Shown: piece after piece, positions 44,772 to 57,480 of the stretch
Numbering within the stretch: the first letter of the stretch is position 1
Layout: each line of letters starts with the position of its first letter
Source: Malachius bipustulatus
Lineage: Eukaryota; Arthropoda; Insecta; Coleoptera; Melyridae
Assembly: GCA_910589415.1 (NCBI GenBank)
Contig: OU342631.1
Location: 14,942,001-15,006,000 of the forward strand
Direction: 5' to 3'
Length of the DNA: 64,000 nt
Translations under genes and position numbers: made by a program
Notes under the pieces: model-generated
Database searches by the model: none
The model's input: only the letters and a program-made list of their open reading frames with translations
What the model was told of the DNA's origin: nothing

Positions 44772-46220
44772 TACAGGGTGTCCCAGAGGGCATGGATCAA
44801 ACGAAATCCAGTGGTAGGGGCGCTAATTTGGAACAAAAAAAATCCCATAAGGGGTGGTCGGAATGTTTACATTCGGACTTCTTCTTCTGAATACTTACAA
44901 ATCGAAAGGGTTAACTTACGATTTTTTTTTGACCGAATTTGTTTTGCCGTTTTCTCCGAAACAGTGCACGTTTTTGGAAGACAATTGTTTTCCGTCGACA
45001 TAGTTCGTCGATAAGAAGCGTAACGTGAAATTGCGATCGCGAAAATTTTCAAAATGGCCGCTACAGACGCTTTTGAAAATTATTTGCAAAAAATATTTTT
45101 GAAAATCGAATTTGACAGCTCACAGCTGACAGACGGTTGCGTTGATTACGACGAAACTTTGCATTCTAGAAGAACAATTTCTTAGCTACACGCAGATACC
45201 TTTGCGATGTTCCCCCGACCTAAGCAGCCACAGTTACGGTAAAAAATGTGCGAGCGGTACAATTTGCCTTTCAAAATCTTCACGATTTCCGTGCAAAATC
45301 AATGAAAATCAGCTATAGTTCGGAATTTTTTTCTCGGAAATTTCCGTACATAGGTACTCGGGGATCATTTTTGCGGGGTTGTGAAAGAGATGCTCTGTCG
45401 GAATTTTTAATTTTTGTCGCTTAAATTCCCAAAATGGCGGCGTTATGATTTTTAGAAAATGGCCGATTTTTGCACGCGATTTCTCGACTTTGACGTTTAA
45501 AAAGTCTTATTAGATCTTTTTTCGACTTTTTTTCAAAACCACGTTTTAGTTAACAGTATTGCCTTTATTGTGATATTTCGAAAACAATAATTGTATCGCG
45601 AATTTCAAGGTCGCCGCGATGTTTTTTGTTGAAATTTTTTTTTATTTTTTTCGGATTTTTCAAGTTTGACATTTTTTAAGTGACATTTTCGAATTCGCTG
45701 TCATTTTTTCTGCATAGCCAGATATGAGAGTCACGAGTAATGCCTTTATTTTGACACCGCCCAAAATAATTCAATCACGATTTATACCGTCATTAAAAGT
45801 GACATTTGGTTAAAAGAAAAATAATTTTTCTCAATATTGTTGAATTTGACGTTTAAAAAAATGACAGTTGCTGTTATCCGGGATAGCTCTTGCACCAATA
45901 TGTTATTGGTGAAAAAAAAATTGGAAACCAAAAACTAATAAACTTCAAAAAATAAATTTCCAAAATTTTTATTCTTCTTTTTCCTTAAAAAAAGACAACT
46001 TTTTAGACCGAATATCACAGAGAAATTAATAAACCATGAGACAAGCAGTATGACTTCATATTGACGTATTTCAGTGATTTTTTTTTTGTTTTGCTTTAAA
46101 AAAATAAGAAAAAAATTTTTGAATTTTTTTTCGAAGTTTGTTAATTTTTTGTTCCCATTATTTTTTTCATACCGAATGACATAGAAAAACAATACGGCGG
46201 CCATAAGAAAAACAAAAGTT
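44772..46220. other. Repeat-like non-coding stretch
   Basis: Begins with a CAGGGTGTCCC end. T-rich with recurring AAAATGGC, TTTTCGA and TGACATTTTT words that suggest old transposon sequence. No functional frame recognised. Confidence 0.35.
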
Positions 46221-46221
46221 G

Positions 46222-46500
46222 GCTATGAAAACTCTGGGATCTAGTCGGCATTGAAAATTTTCGTAATGTGAAACGATTAGCTTTTGACGACTTATGTAAT
46301 CCTACAGAAAATAATTAATTGATTTTCAAAAATAAAAAAGATATGGGTAAAATAAGAAATTTTGATTTTTCAGTTTTTTCAGTATATTTCAGCAACGGCT
46401 GAAGTTGTCCTCAATTTTGTTCCAGATTCTTGATAACCATCAAATTGTGCAACTTTTCTCTAACTTAACCGACGTACCCTGTATCTCTTACCGTTTCCAA
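46222..46500. repeat. Dispersed repeat, copy 1 (related to 62497-62755)
   Basis: Shares GAAAACTCTGGGATCTAGTC, TGATTTTTCAGTTTTTTCAG and the CCCTGTATCTC block, in the same order and orientation, with 62497-62755. Confidence 0.65.
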
Positions 46501-47866
46501 TACACCCATGTACTGCATTTTAAACTGGACATCCGGTATTTAATTCTCAGTTTTTGCAATCTATGCCTTTATGTATCGTATTATACACAGGTTCATATTA
46601 TCATATTAGTGTAGGTATAATGTGCATGAAAATTTCAGTTCAATTCCTTTGAAAACATAAAGTGGATATAGAAATTTAACAATCGGCTTTGCCTATTTGC
46701 CCAATTAAAGTTAAGGGATAATTTGGTTCGATTTGATTTTCTATTGTATTATTTATTGTTAAGAAAAACTGAAAAGAAGAAACTCTAAATAGAAAAAGGG
46801 GTGTCATTATAATATCAGTATCGTCTAGTTTTTATTTTTTATAGTTCTATATTTTTAGACACCCAATCACTTTTCTAAATAAATTTGAAAAAAAAATCAC
46901 ATGATTTACCTAACTACTTGCTCTTGTTAATAAAATTTATGAAGCTGATTTTTTTGTAACACAAACAAACGATATATGATATATGGTATAAAAGAGAAAG
47001 AAGTAAAGATATGGGAAATGTATGAATCAACAGCGGCCAATTATATAAAATATTATTGACTGTATTTTTTAATAATTGATATTTAATGATTTGTCTAAGT
47101 ACCTAATGGAGAAAAAAATACATACAAAATAAAATAAATGACGAATAACGACCTTGAAATAGTAAATTATTCAAGAAGCGCATAATGATGTCTATTATCC
47201 ACGAAAATGGAAATTGCAGTAATATCTAAGTGAATAATAGTCATAAGCACGAGGGTAATACTATACTTTATCTACGACTTTTCTTGAATAAAAATAATTT
47301 TACTTACTCTAGAATCAAATTACTTATGTTAAAAAAGTTTGTTGGAATGCACTTTTATTTATTACTGTAATTTCTTGAAATAACTGAGAAAGACCAAAGT
47401 TACAAAATCATGATAAAACATTTTATATGTTTCGTCGAAGGCATTTATTTCACTTTTGATTTTGCAGGCAATGAATCATTGTCGATTGTTTCATTAGCTG
47501 TTTTTCTCATATTATTTCAAGTAGCGTAAAATTGAGAAAACACTATACATGAACAAATGTGAATGTTTGGTTATCTTGATTAGCTGTCACTACTATCAGT
47601 CGACTAAATCAATTGGCAGCGTTCCAAAGCGTCAGCTTTCAAAACAAAAGTTGACGACAAGGGCTTTATAGCTACGCATGGGTACGTGAGTAAATTTTCA
47701 TTTTAGTGTTATGATAAGTAGCTTCATCAGCTACTAGTTGAAAAATCAAAATCATCCTTCGAGACTTTCAGATATTTAAAACGTAAGAAATTGACTTTTA
47801 GGGATTCTACAATAACGCAAGCTGAACATTGACAATGGGCAGTAGTTTGAATCTGGCATACGTAAC
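46501..47866. other. Non-coding stretch, no gene seen
   Basis: AT-rich; no coding or repeat structure recognised. Confidence 0.35.
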
Positions 47867-48014
47867 ACCCTTATTCACAAACGATAATTTCTTAAATAAT
47901 TACATAATCAATTATACCCATCTCACTCTAACGCATAAAAACTGCATATCTCCATCCCACTTATTTAATTATTTTCGAGATATTACAAGACAGAAACGCT
48001 TTGTAAATACGGGC
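47867..48014. mobile_element. Palindromic MITE, family B, copy 3 (degenerate)
   Basis: ACCCTTATTCACAAACGATA at the left and TTTGTAAATACGGGC at the right, with the family centre CTGCATATCTCCATC. The right arm is more diverged than in the other two copies. Confidence 0.7.
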
Positions 48015-48858
48015 CTAATAATGGATTTGTTAAATAGGGGTAAATAAACTGTTTTTATGCGTATCTTTTTAAATGCGAGAAACAAAAATCTTTAAAAAAA
48101 TTGAAACAAAGAGCAATAATTGGCATTTCTTTAAAAAGAAGAATAATAATAATTAGACTGTTACAATTATTACAAGTGCATGTTTTACAAGTTAAATTAC
48201 AAGTGAGCAGTTGTATTTTTTAGTAGTCTATTTTTTATTTGACGCTCATCTGTTTTCTGGATCAATTTATTAAATGATCAATCAATTTATACAAAAAAGA
48301 ATTTCAAGACAAAAAAGTAGAGGGCTGGAGTTATATAAATTATTAACGTGGCCAGTTATAAATGAAGCAGCTTATCTTTTTTAATCCACGTTCAATTATT
48401 ACAAAAGAAATCGCAAGAAAATTAGTGGACGCAAAAGGAAATCGTGGTTCAAAAGAAAGAACAATAGGGTGGAAATCACATTAATCAAGGTAGGTAATCT
48501 CTTATTAAAGAAAATTACCTTCTTATATTATTTAATTGATGTTAAATTATTAACTTTTTCAGATCATTAAAAAAATAAGCGTGGAAGCCGAGTTACTTGC
48601 TTCAAAAAGTATTAACGGGTTGCAATAATTACAACTATCCACAAAGGAGCCTATTAAAATAATAATTATATAGGCTGTCCCGTATGTGGGTCATAAACAC
48701 TTAAACAAGTTGTTCGGGGTTGTTAAGAAAAGCATGAAAAATTGTAAAAAAAAATTTCTTATAAATCGGTCTAGGTATGAAGAGGTAAAGTTGAGAACAT
48801 ACCTAATATTGACAGTTTTAAAGAATTTGTTTCCTTATTCTTTAATAACTTTAATAAA
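48015..48858. other. Non-coding stretch, no gene seen
   Basis: AT-rich sequence between MITE and SINE; the small frame 48686-48916 runs into the SINE and is not a gene. Confidence 0.35.
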
Positions 48859-48868
48859 ACAACATGAC

Positions 48869-49147
48869 AGTGACTTCCGTGGCCTAGTGGTTCTCCGCTG
48901 GCTCACGAAGCCATAGATCGCGGGTTCGAAACTCACCTCGGCCCGCTTTACTTTTCAGATTCATTTTCGAATGTCTGTGAAAAGTAAAACAAGCGATCGA
49001 ACGTTTAAATGGCAAATATTATAATTTAAAGTGTGTGGGGCTAAAGAGTTCGTCTCAAAGCCAAATTACCAGAGTGGAGCGACTATGTCTTACCTACACA
49101 GTTAAGACCGATGCTCCCTCTTTTAAAAAAAAAAAAAAAAAAAAAAA
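48869..49147 (+). mobile_element. tRNA-derived SINE with poly(A) tail and target duplication
   Basis: The head contains an A box (CCGTGGCCTAGTGGT) and, about 30 bases later, a B box (GCGGGTTCGAAACTC), the RNA polymerase III promoter of tRNA genes. The body has no coding content, and the unit ends in a run of about 24 A. ACAACATGAC flanks it on both sides (48859-48868 and 49148-49157), a clear target duplication from LINE-driven insertion. The tRNA-like head lacks a proper cloverleaf 3' half, so it is not a functional tRNA gene. Confidence 0.88.
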
Positions 49148-49157
49148 ACAACATGAC

Positions 49158-52100
49158 CTCTTGTTTCCAATTTCAACGATTTTTTCAAATACAGGTTTTT
49201 ATATGAAAAAAAAACAACTTCAGTTTTCAGGTATTCCACCAATGAAATAAAAAATGGAAATGATTACATTCTATCATTTTTATAATTTTTCTGTGTTTCT
49301 TTGATCACATTCGTACAACTTTTTGAAGAGTTTATGCGCCACTTACGATACACTTTCATAATAATTGTTTTAGTTTATGTTCAAGTGCTTCTTGAATAAA
49401 TTATCGAAGCTACAAGAAAAAACTTGTCAAATATAAGGGAGTGGCTGCAGCACATAAAAAGAATGAGAGGGTATGGGTGTTATAAGGACCAGGTTATTCT
49501 TATACTTATGGAATTAGTCATTTGAAAAACTCTTCTTGAAATGAGTCACACAATTTTTCCATGAATGTATCAAAATTCAAAGATACATATTATCAGGTCC
49601 GTAGCTCCTAAAATAATTGAATACTTTTAACGACAAGCAAGTTAAAGGTATAACCTACATGAAATAATTAATTGAATTGCTACTTAATTATTTAAATGAC
49701 AAGAAGACCGATATTCTTTAATAAAACAGCCCCGAATGAGATCAAATTTCCTTCAAAATGCGTTTTTTTTTTAATTAGATGTCACGTTAAGTAAAAGTCG
49801 CTTCATCAATCAACTGGAGGGTCTTTGATATGCATTTAAACATCACATCTCATGAGGATAACATGTCTTTCAAACCACATACTCACGACGTTTGAAATTT
49901 ACACCCACATTAACTGATCAGACATCCGCACAGGCCAGTTGATCAATATATCCGCCCTTCTCCTATTTTATCCTACCTCTCTCAGTACTCAGGAAGCAAC
50001 ACGACGGCCCTCAAACTCTCCCAAATAACTCCTTTTATAGAGCTAGTAGGTAACATATTATACAGCGAGGACAACATTCTCACCTAAGGCTATATTTAGC
50101 TTCGTAAATTCTTGAATGAAATACCTAATGTCATGGTATCAGTCATATCATGCCATATATCCTGTGAGCAAAGGAAAACATAATTTAGGCAGGTTTTCCG
50201 AAAAAAAAATCATGTCCAAGATTGAATCTGTAAAACTGTCCATAAAAAGATTCCGATAGTTTTAAGTTTTAAAAATTCAATCTTAGATTTTTTTTCAGTC
50301 TCAATAGTTTCAACTTTATTGAATATGTCAGTATTAATGTTGCTAATAAATGAAATATTAACTAATTACTATGAGTGTATTTTTAATAAAAAAAATACAC
50401 TTCAAGTATGCACAATTCAAAAGAGAAAAATTTAGACTGATTTAGCGACACTGGAACCTAAAACGAGGGGAGGTCACAGAACTAAGAGTAGATGAAGGAC
50501 AGATAAACCTTCCTGGCCGCTGACAGGATTTCATGATGAGCGTCTCTGGTGTCCTTTTTCGCTCAATTATTTCGTGATGTATGGGCTATCCTCGCATCAC
50601 GTCTGATCACTCTGTTTTTTGGTTGATGAGTTAATTAAGTTAGTTAAAGCTTCATTAAGTCATTGCGTTACAAAGTTGCGGGAAATCGAATCAGACCAAT
50701 CATTATCGAATAATATACTTACAGGTTTTTCGTTTTTATTAATTCTTGTTCTACAAGATACATAATTGGAGTTCGCTTTATGTTGATGGAGCTACAGAAA
50801 ATATTATTTAAATAATTATCAAAAATGAGTTTTATTATGTATTCTTAATAGAAGAAATATAGAAGAGAAATCACATAATGGAACAATAATAGTAATTTTA
50901 CTATTATTAGGTAATATTCTTACTTAGTTTGTAATCATCGTGGAAAGTAGGCAGGAAGGCGAGAGAACAATTCTGGAATCTTCTCCTAAGTTGAGGTAAA
51001 CAACCAGCTAATATGATGTAGGTACATTTCGCGATAGTGATTCCAAGATGTTTAGTCAAAGGGAAGCCAATCCTCAAGGGTCATGACTAATTAGCCCGGC
51101 ATCACTTGTGATTTCAATACCATCTACTTTGCCGGTAGCGGTACTTAACCAGCAGGGATGAAGACTTGTGTTTATAGATTCTATAATGCAATATAAATTA
51201 TTATTGAGATAAACTTGTAGTACATAACTTCATATTATCAACATTGTGGGATGAAAATATTAGCTGCAACTATATCATTCTCAATGATATTCTCAAAAAT
51301 TATACAAAAGTCTCTATTATACATATAGACTGATTTTTTGTACCGAAGCGAAATGTGAGTGCTAATAAAATAAATGGAAATTCTATTAGATTGAGAGTGA
51401 AATCAAATAACAATTATTATTCATGAGCTTGTAGTTGCAACCTACAAAGCTGGAGAATCGGGATATTGCAAGCAGATTGTCCAGATTGTTGCAATTTTGT
51501 GTTATATCCAGCAGCAACTTTCTATACGTTTTCTTCCTTTGAATTAAATCAGGCTGAAAAGTTCACCCGAGAACCTAGAAAACTTATTTAATGTTATCTT
51601 AAACTGCGAAACTGTGTCACAAGTGCACTTCCTGGATCTACGTCTACGAGGTTGGAAAGATAGCTATATGTCGCTAAAAGAATCCCCAAAAGCACCACGT
51701 GAGCCAAATCTCCACTACTTACCACATTGCATCAATTTTAATGAGGACAACACATTGGTATCTCCTCATGTTTTCTCAAAATTAGATTGAGAATTCAGGC
51801 GTTGCTGTAACATCCTGAAAAAACGGAAAATCGAGATTTTGGTTTTCTTGATTTTTTTAATACCTACCAAATGATATGAAAAAACAATATGGCAGTCAGA
51901 ATATAATACCAGATAAATTAGAAATAGCTAAAATAATAAAAAAAATTCGCGGGTTCTAGGTCTTATGCTCATCACTGATCCTGCCAAAGATAGAGAAAAC
52001 CTGCTGACATGGTTGACCATTTCGTTTTTGTTGAAGCTCTCCGGCATGCTACATCAGGAAGTGTAATTCTCTATCTTTTCCCTAAGATCAGTTGACTAGT

Positions 52101-52918
52101 TATCCAGAAAATTCGCAGGGAAATCCTGGATCTGTTATCATTAGAAACTTCCTTTGTTAGTGGCCGTAACTATTAACACTATAGAAAAACTATTACCCTA
52201 CAGAGAAGTGTAATATTGTCTCTCTAGGGTAATGAGCGCCAACAACAGCGAATCTTCAGCAGTGTGTTTACCTGTCTTTGGCATGAGATCCGATTCTTTT
52301 TTTATTATTTCGGCCATTTCTTATTACTCTGGCGGTTATGTTTATTCGGTACTAAAAAGTCAAGAAATCCAAAAACCAAAAAATCACATTAAAAATTGAC
52401 TCTTTCTTGTTTCTAAAAATAATTACATGTTTTCACCATAAGGCAAGCAAAATCACGTCATCATCGACGTTATTCATGCATTGATTTTTGTTAACCACCC
52501 TGTATACAGTCGAATACTTGCTATTTCCAAAAAGTATAATTATTTCGCGTCCATGCATTATTCACTCATTGAAATAAATTATTTTTCAATATTTCCAGAA
52601 GGATCATTTTCACTAAGGGATGTTCTGTATAAAATTTGCATTATTTACACCTAAATACAAAATATTTTTTGTATAAAGTTTATTTTGCAGAAGATGCGAG
52701 GATCTAGCGATGAGTCATAGCCTCAGCGCGCCATTAACGTTGTGGAAAATCATAATTAAAAAAAAAAAAAAAACACGTATATAGGCGTACTGAGACATGG
52801 TAAACTACTGTTGTAGAAAACAGTTTTTATCTACGAGTGATTCATAAAATGCACTTTTTTATACGTTTCTTAGTTCATAAAATGTATGATTATCTTGAAG
52901 AGTGAAATAAAGTAGTTC
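49158..52918. other. Long intergenic stretch, no gene seen
   Basis: AT-rich, with an isolated CACCCTGTATACAG end near 52497. A block near 51795-51860 resembles the CCTGAAAAAACTGAAAA arm found at about 61210. An A-run is at 52758-52773. No exon recognised. Confidence 0.4.
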
Positions 52919-53224
52919 GGGTGAAATAAAGTGCCGTAGCGGTTCATTATTTAACGCTAAATCTGACACGTTAATGCACGTTCGCCTAGTGGAAGTTCTA
53001 GTGAACGCTAGCGGCTCGGCTCAGTTGGCTCGACCGGAGCGTTCGCACTGCAATACGAGACGCTGAACGCTGAATTACATAGTATCCCGATGCCAACCGC
53101 TCCTAATGCTTGTTGACATCAACCTAATATACCTACTAGAGAAACGTCGCAGTTTATTAGCAGTGCGCCAGATCTATGTACCTACAATTAATATTTTGTG
53201 TTTTGCGTCGTTTAGTTACCTAAA
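52919..53224 (+). promoter_or_regulatory. GC-richer segment upstream of a Crypton-like relic
   Basis: About 52980-53100 is clearly richer in G+C and CpG than its surroundings (AACGCTAGCGGCTCGGCTCA, CGACCGGAGCGTTCGC). It lies just before the ATG at 53225. It may be the old 5' region of the element or a chance island. Confidence 0.3.
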
Positions 53225-53520
53225 ATGGATACCATTGTAGATGATTCAATGAATGAAATATCTTCTACCCCAGAAGAAATTATTTTTCAATCAAATGTGG
53301 CTATATAATTGACATATTTTATGTTTACATTTAATCATAAATGAAATATCTTCCGCACTAGAAGAAATTATTATTCTATGAAATATGGCTGCACAAAATC
53401 TGTTAGGTACCTACCTCAAAAATCTAAAGAAGCAATATGTCACCTTTATGAACTGACGTGATGAAAAAAGCCCTAATAGCTTCAAAGAAACACTTTACAT
53501 AAGATATGAATGCATTGGAA
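53225..53520 (+). pseudogene. Second relic resembling a Crypton-type N-terminus
   Basis: ATG at 53225 gives MDTIVDDSMNEISSTPEEI and stops after 27 codons. A near-duplicate of this segment follows (NEISSALEEIII at about 53340), then AAQNLL, PQKSKE, and in shifted frames FMN and RDEKSPNSFKETL. Together these echo the NLLPxKSxxxYxxxFMxWR...SF pattern of the relic at 1118-1327. Several stops and shifts show it is dead. The identification rests on motif order only. Confidence 0.35.
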
Positions 53521-55877
53521 AGATTTTATTTTATAATAATAACTTTTAGTTCTAATTTAAGTCACTCGTAGATAAAATTTTGTATGCAACATATGCATAA
53601 AGTGCCTTTTTCTCAGTTCTGGTATTGCCGCATTCGCCTGCGGCTCATGCGGTCAAACTTCCCAGTCGTGAAAAAAAGTACCACTTTATGCACTTGTTGC
53701 ATAAATAACTATTTTTTCAGTATATAGACGGTTAGTGCAAGGAAAATTCCACTTTAGCGTAAAATAAGAACGGTTGAACATATTTTTAACAGTAATCATT
53801 CGAGACTGGCAGCGAACAGTTATCTTATCACAAATTTCAATAAAAAAAAAGAAAACAGCTGTGCAATTATTTTACCTGCCTGCGTCTCGTTTATTCTTAT
53901 TCACTGCCAATAGGAAGATATGCATAATTAATTTTTCTTTATGGCTTCACAATAGCGCGTTTTCTCTTGAAATAATTTCCTTGAATCATTATACAGAAGC
54001 ATTTCCATGCTAAATGAAGCATTAAAAATATCCTCGAAAATATCCCTAAACCAAAGAGGTAAGATATATTCAAGGAAATCAGAATATTAGCACTGGCATG
54101 TATATTTGAGTATTCTCTTTCTGAGTTGTTTCAAAATAGCTGTAATTTAACTGTCAGTTGTTGTTAGTTGTTCTCAAATCATTGGTATTTCATCCGTAAC
54201 TCTAAATAATTATTTAGTAGATATGCGTCAAATAGTCGTAAACAGTGTTTCTCGCCATTGATATCTCAATGTAACAGGTTGTTTTACTTATTTTAGATCA
54301 GTCGCTACCTCCTAATTCAGTTCTTAGTAAGAATTAGTCCTAATCTCATCATTATAAATGTGAAAAATTGAGAATGCATGAAGCTCAAGGCAAATTTTAT
54401 TATCCGGCTTATCCGGCAAGTAAGCAACCCTTTCACAACCTGATGAGGGATCCAAATTATCTTCTCTCCGATGCTAGATGGCAACTTAGATAAGCTACTG
54501 TTTCCCCCGTTGTCCTTTTGATATATAGAAACCTTTATCTATCCCTGGAGATATTGGCAAGACTTCAATCGCATCCTCCAAGCTTTTGATTGCTCGGACG
54601 TATCGATGAAGAACGCAACTGAGTAGCATGGCCAGTTCTAACTATCACGTACATATTAGGAAACCCAATTCTCGTATAACTTTTGTAATTTTTACAAGAG
54701 GAGAACACTTTTCAAGCTAATTAAAATTGCTTTACCTTAAGGCTGGGACATTTGATAAAATAGCATCTCTCTAATCGTGATTCGTAGTAAAAAACTGGAA
54801 TGTTTATTCGAGTTTCAAATAAAAAAAAGAGTGCACTTAAAAACGAAATCAAGTTGATTGAAACTGATCGAACCATCCTTTAAGACTCCTTTAATCCTTT
54901 AATCCTTTAAGTAAAGGTACCTACTGTTTTGCTTGAGCCTTGTTGAATTCGTCGAGGGGCCCAAAATTTTGGCCTTTGCGCAAAATTTATGTGGAAATAT
55001 GAGAGATTTATGCAAGTTCTACAAATTCCAATGAATATTCTGTGAATATTCAGGACGAGCAATTCTAAAATAAGAAATCCGCTGATAAATGGAAGTCCTC
55101 TAATATAGCAATCAAGAAAACTCACACTTCGTCGTCGCATTATTAGGACTGAGAAATCGAGAAATCGAGACATTTCTAGGTACAGCTGCTTATTTGATTT
55201 TTCTTTTTCTTGAAAAAAAAGGAGCTCTTGAAAAATTGACTGACTTTAAATTATTAACAAGTAGTGAGCTTGTTCTGAAACTGAAAGTCTCTGTATAAAT
55301 ATATTTAAACCTAACCATGATGTTGGTGAGGTACATACATAGGAAGGTAGCTGAATATATAACATAATTTATTTTAAAGTGGCAGGATAGGACATCAAAG
55401 TTATTTTAAGATTTGCAGTAGGCGAAGATTAATTGACTAAAATTCATTACCGAATAATCCTTTTAATCCTGGTTTCCTATACTTAATGCTCTGCTAATTA
55501 CACTAATTCTTAGCTTATAACGATCGTTATCAACGTGGCGCTTAATTAAGTTTTTTTCTGACTAGTAGGTACACGTTGATATTTAGATTTAATTAACAAT
55601 TTTTTAATTAAATTGAGCGGCTTGATATTTAGTTACTGCTAATCTCCTCGTTACAGTATACTTTCGTTTACAAACATACATGTATAGGTGTACATAACGG
55701 TTCGATAACTGAGTTAACTTTGAAAGAAGTAATGAGTAAGATTAATTCACGAAAAATACAAGTAATTCAATTTAAATAGTTCGATTATATTCTTGAAATG
55801 AATAGGAGTACTGAATTAGGAGTTGTGCAAATTGAATAAATTCTGAGTGAAAAATATTACAAAGAAACTGATTTTAT
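53521..55877. other. Non-coding stretch, no gene seen
   Basis: No supported gene. A short CTTTAATCCTTTAATCCTTT repeat lies near 54890-54910. Confidence 0.4.
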
Positions 55878-56517
55878 GCAGGCTGTTTCTAAAAATCAGG
55901 TACATACGAAAAGAGGTAATTCTTTGGCTTATTTTATGCCTAAAATTTTTTATAAACATAAGCCAGCAAGCGCTTTATTACCGACCTATTTTTTCTCCTT
56001 GAAGTCAGTCAAGGTTTACAAGTCAAAGGTTTACAAGAATTTACCTCTACGTAAGCCGGTATCTGCTCTCATTGACGCAGAGGGTCAGAAATAATTAATT
56101 TTCTGGGTACTTCGATTCACTGGTAACTTGCATTTGAAAAGAAAATGAATTAATCCGTCGCGAACCAACAGCTGCCCTTTATCTTAGGCGACCGAGTTTC
56201 CAGAACCAAACATTTTTTCCCACACATCTAACACGAATTCAAAGATGCTCAAATCCCTCTCTATACTGACATAGGTCAATCCCTACTATGATGTCAATTT
56301 TATTATCAGTCAACTATATCCCTAAACCTATTTCCCTAGCGTATCTGGATTTATTGGCATTATCCGCTTGAACCACGGCCCTTATACCTACTGGTAACCT
56401 GTAGTCAAGGATGGATGTTTTCCCCCGCAACGTCTCTGGTCGTTCCAAAGTAGGGAAAGGACCACCCAGAAAAAGTTCATTTTTTCTTTTCCTATGTATA
56501 CCTGGTATTTAGGAACA
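55878..56517. mobile_element. TIR element, family D, copy 2
   Basis: GGCTGTTTCTAAAAATCAGG at the left and ACCTGGTATTTAGGAACA at the right match the ends of 16174-16880. The next blocks (GTACATACGAAAAG, AATTCTTTGGCTTATTTTAT) also match copy 1. The internal frame at 55876-56094 is not a known protein. Confidence 0.6.
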
Positions 56518-56652
56518 ATTTATAACTTATTAAAATACAAAAGTTATTAACAATTAACTATCACCCTTTCTTCACTTTACAATAACTTCTAATTAATTTC
56601 ATTTTATAGATCTCTTTATTAGTGAAGTCTGCAACAAGATGATCAGACATAC

Positions 56653-57480
56653 ACGCTGTCCACTGAGAGTTGTCCGTTGTCATGCCACACTGATTCTGAC
56701 TAAACAATTTCATTTAATTCGATTTGAATCGTACACTTATTTCTAAGTCGAACTAGATGTGGTATCGCAGTTCGTGTCAGTGGCGTGTGTTGAGGAATAA
56801 TGAATATCCTACAAATATATTATTTCGACAAGTTATTGACGAAGTAGAGACTTGCAACTTTTTGATAACAAATATATATAATGCAAGTAAATAAGAATGA
56901 TAATAATTATTGTTATCATCAGAATAGAAATATCATGTCACCTACCTGCTGGTTGCCGTTTAAAAGAAAGAATAACACCTCCGTTTTCTTATTTGCAAGT
57001 AAAATATTCCAGCAATTTAACCACAAGACCACGTACTAGGGAGTTCAATCGTTTCCCAGGCAAAACAAGGAAATAGATTTTTAGGCATTCGCGCAATTAA
57101 TAAGTTAGGTACTCATAGTTTATCACACCGTACAATAACACAGGTAATTCTGCTAATTTCGTATTAAAAAAAACGTTTCAAATCACAACACAAACCTAGT
57201 TAGTATATTTAGGGCTGTCACTGACACTACTGACAAGTAGCCGATCAGCTGGACGACAATCTTATCGTAATATCGTATCAATCTAAGCGTATCAAGACGC
57301 GAGTCGGTACTTCCGTCTCACTCTCGCTCATCTTTTTAGAATTGCTGACGATTCAAACGTATTTCTGACAATACATCCCATTTTAACTCGATTGACTATG
57401 CAATGCAATAGAAGGAGTAAGAAACATAACGAGATGATGTATCCTTAGTTATCACAACAGACAACTCTCAGTGTACAGAC
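56653..57480. mobile_element. Putative DNA element with ~28-bp terminal inverted repeats
   Basis: The left CTGTCCACTGAGAGTTGTCC is mirrored at the right end (GACAACTCTCAGTGTACAG), about 830 bp apart, with two or three mismatches. No transposase frame lies between, so it would be non-autonomous. Confidence 0.5.

Noticed and set aside
44754..45052. Overlapping coding frames on both strands
   Set aside because: They start inside a repeat end (CAGGGTGTCCC) and have no recognised protein features.
48869..48950. Functional tRNA gene
   Set aside because: A and B boxes are present but no full cloverleaf closes. The unit continues into a body and poly(A) tail and is flanked by a target duplication, so it is a SINE head.
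52919..53150. Promoter of a real host gene
   Set aside because: The only start codon downstream leads to a 27-codon frame followed by duplicated and frame-broken sequence, so a relic is more likely.
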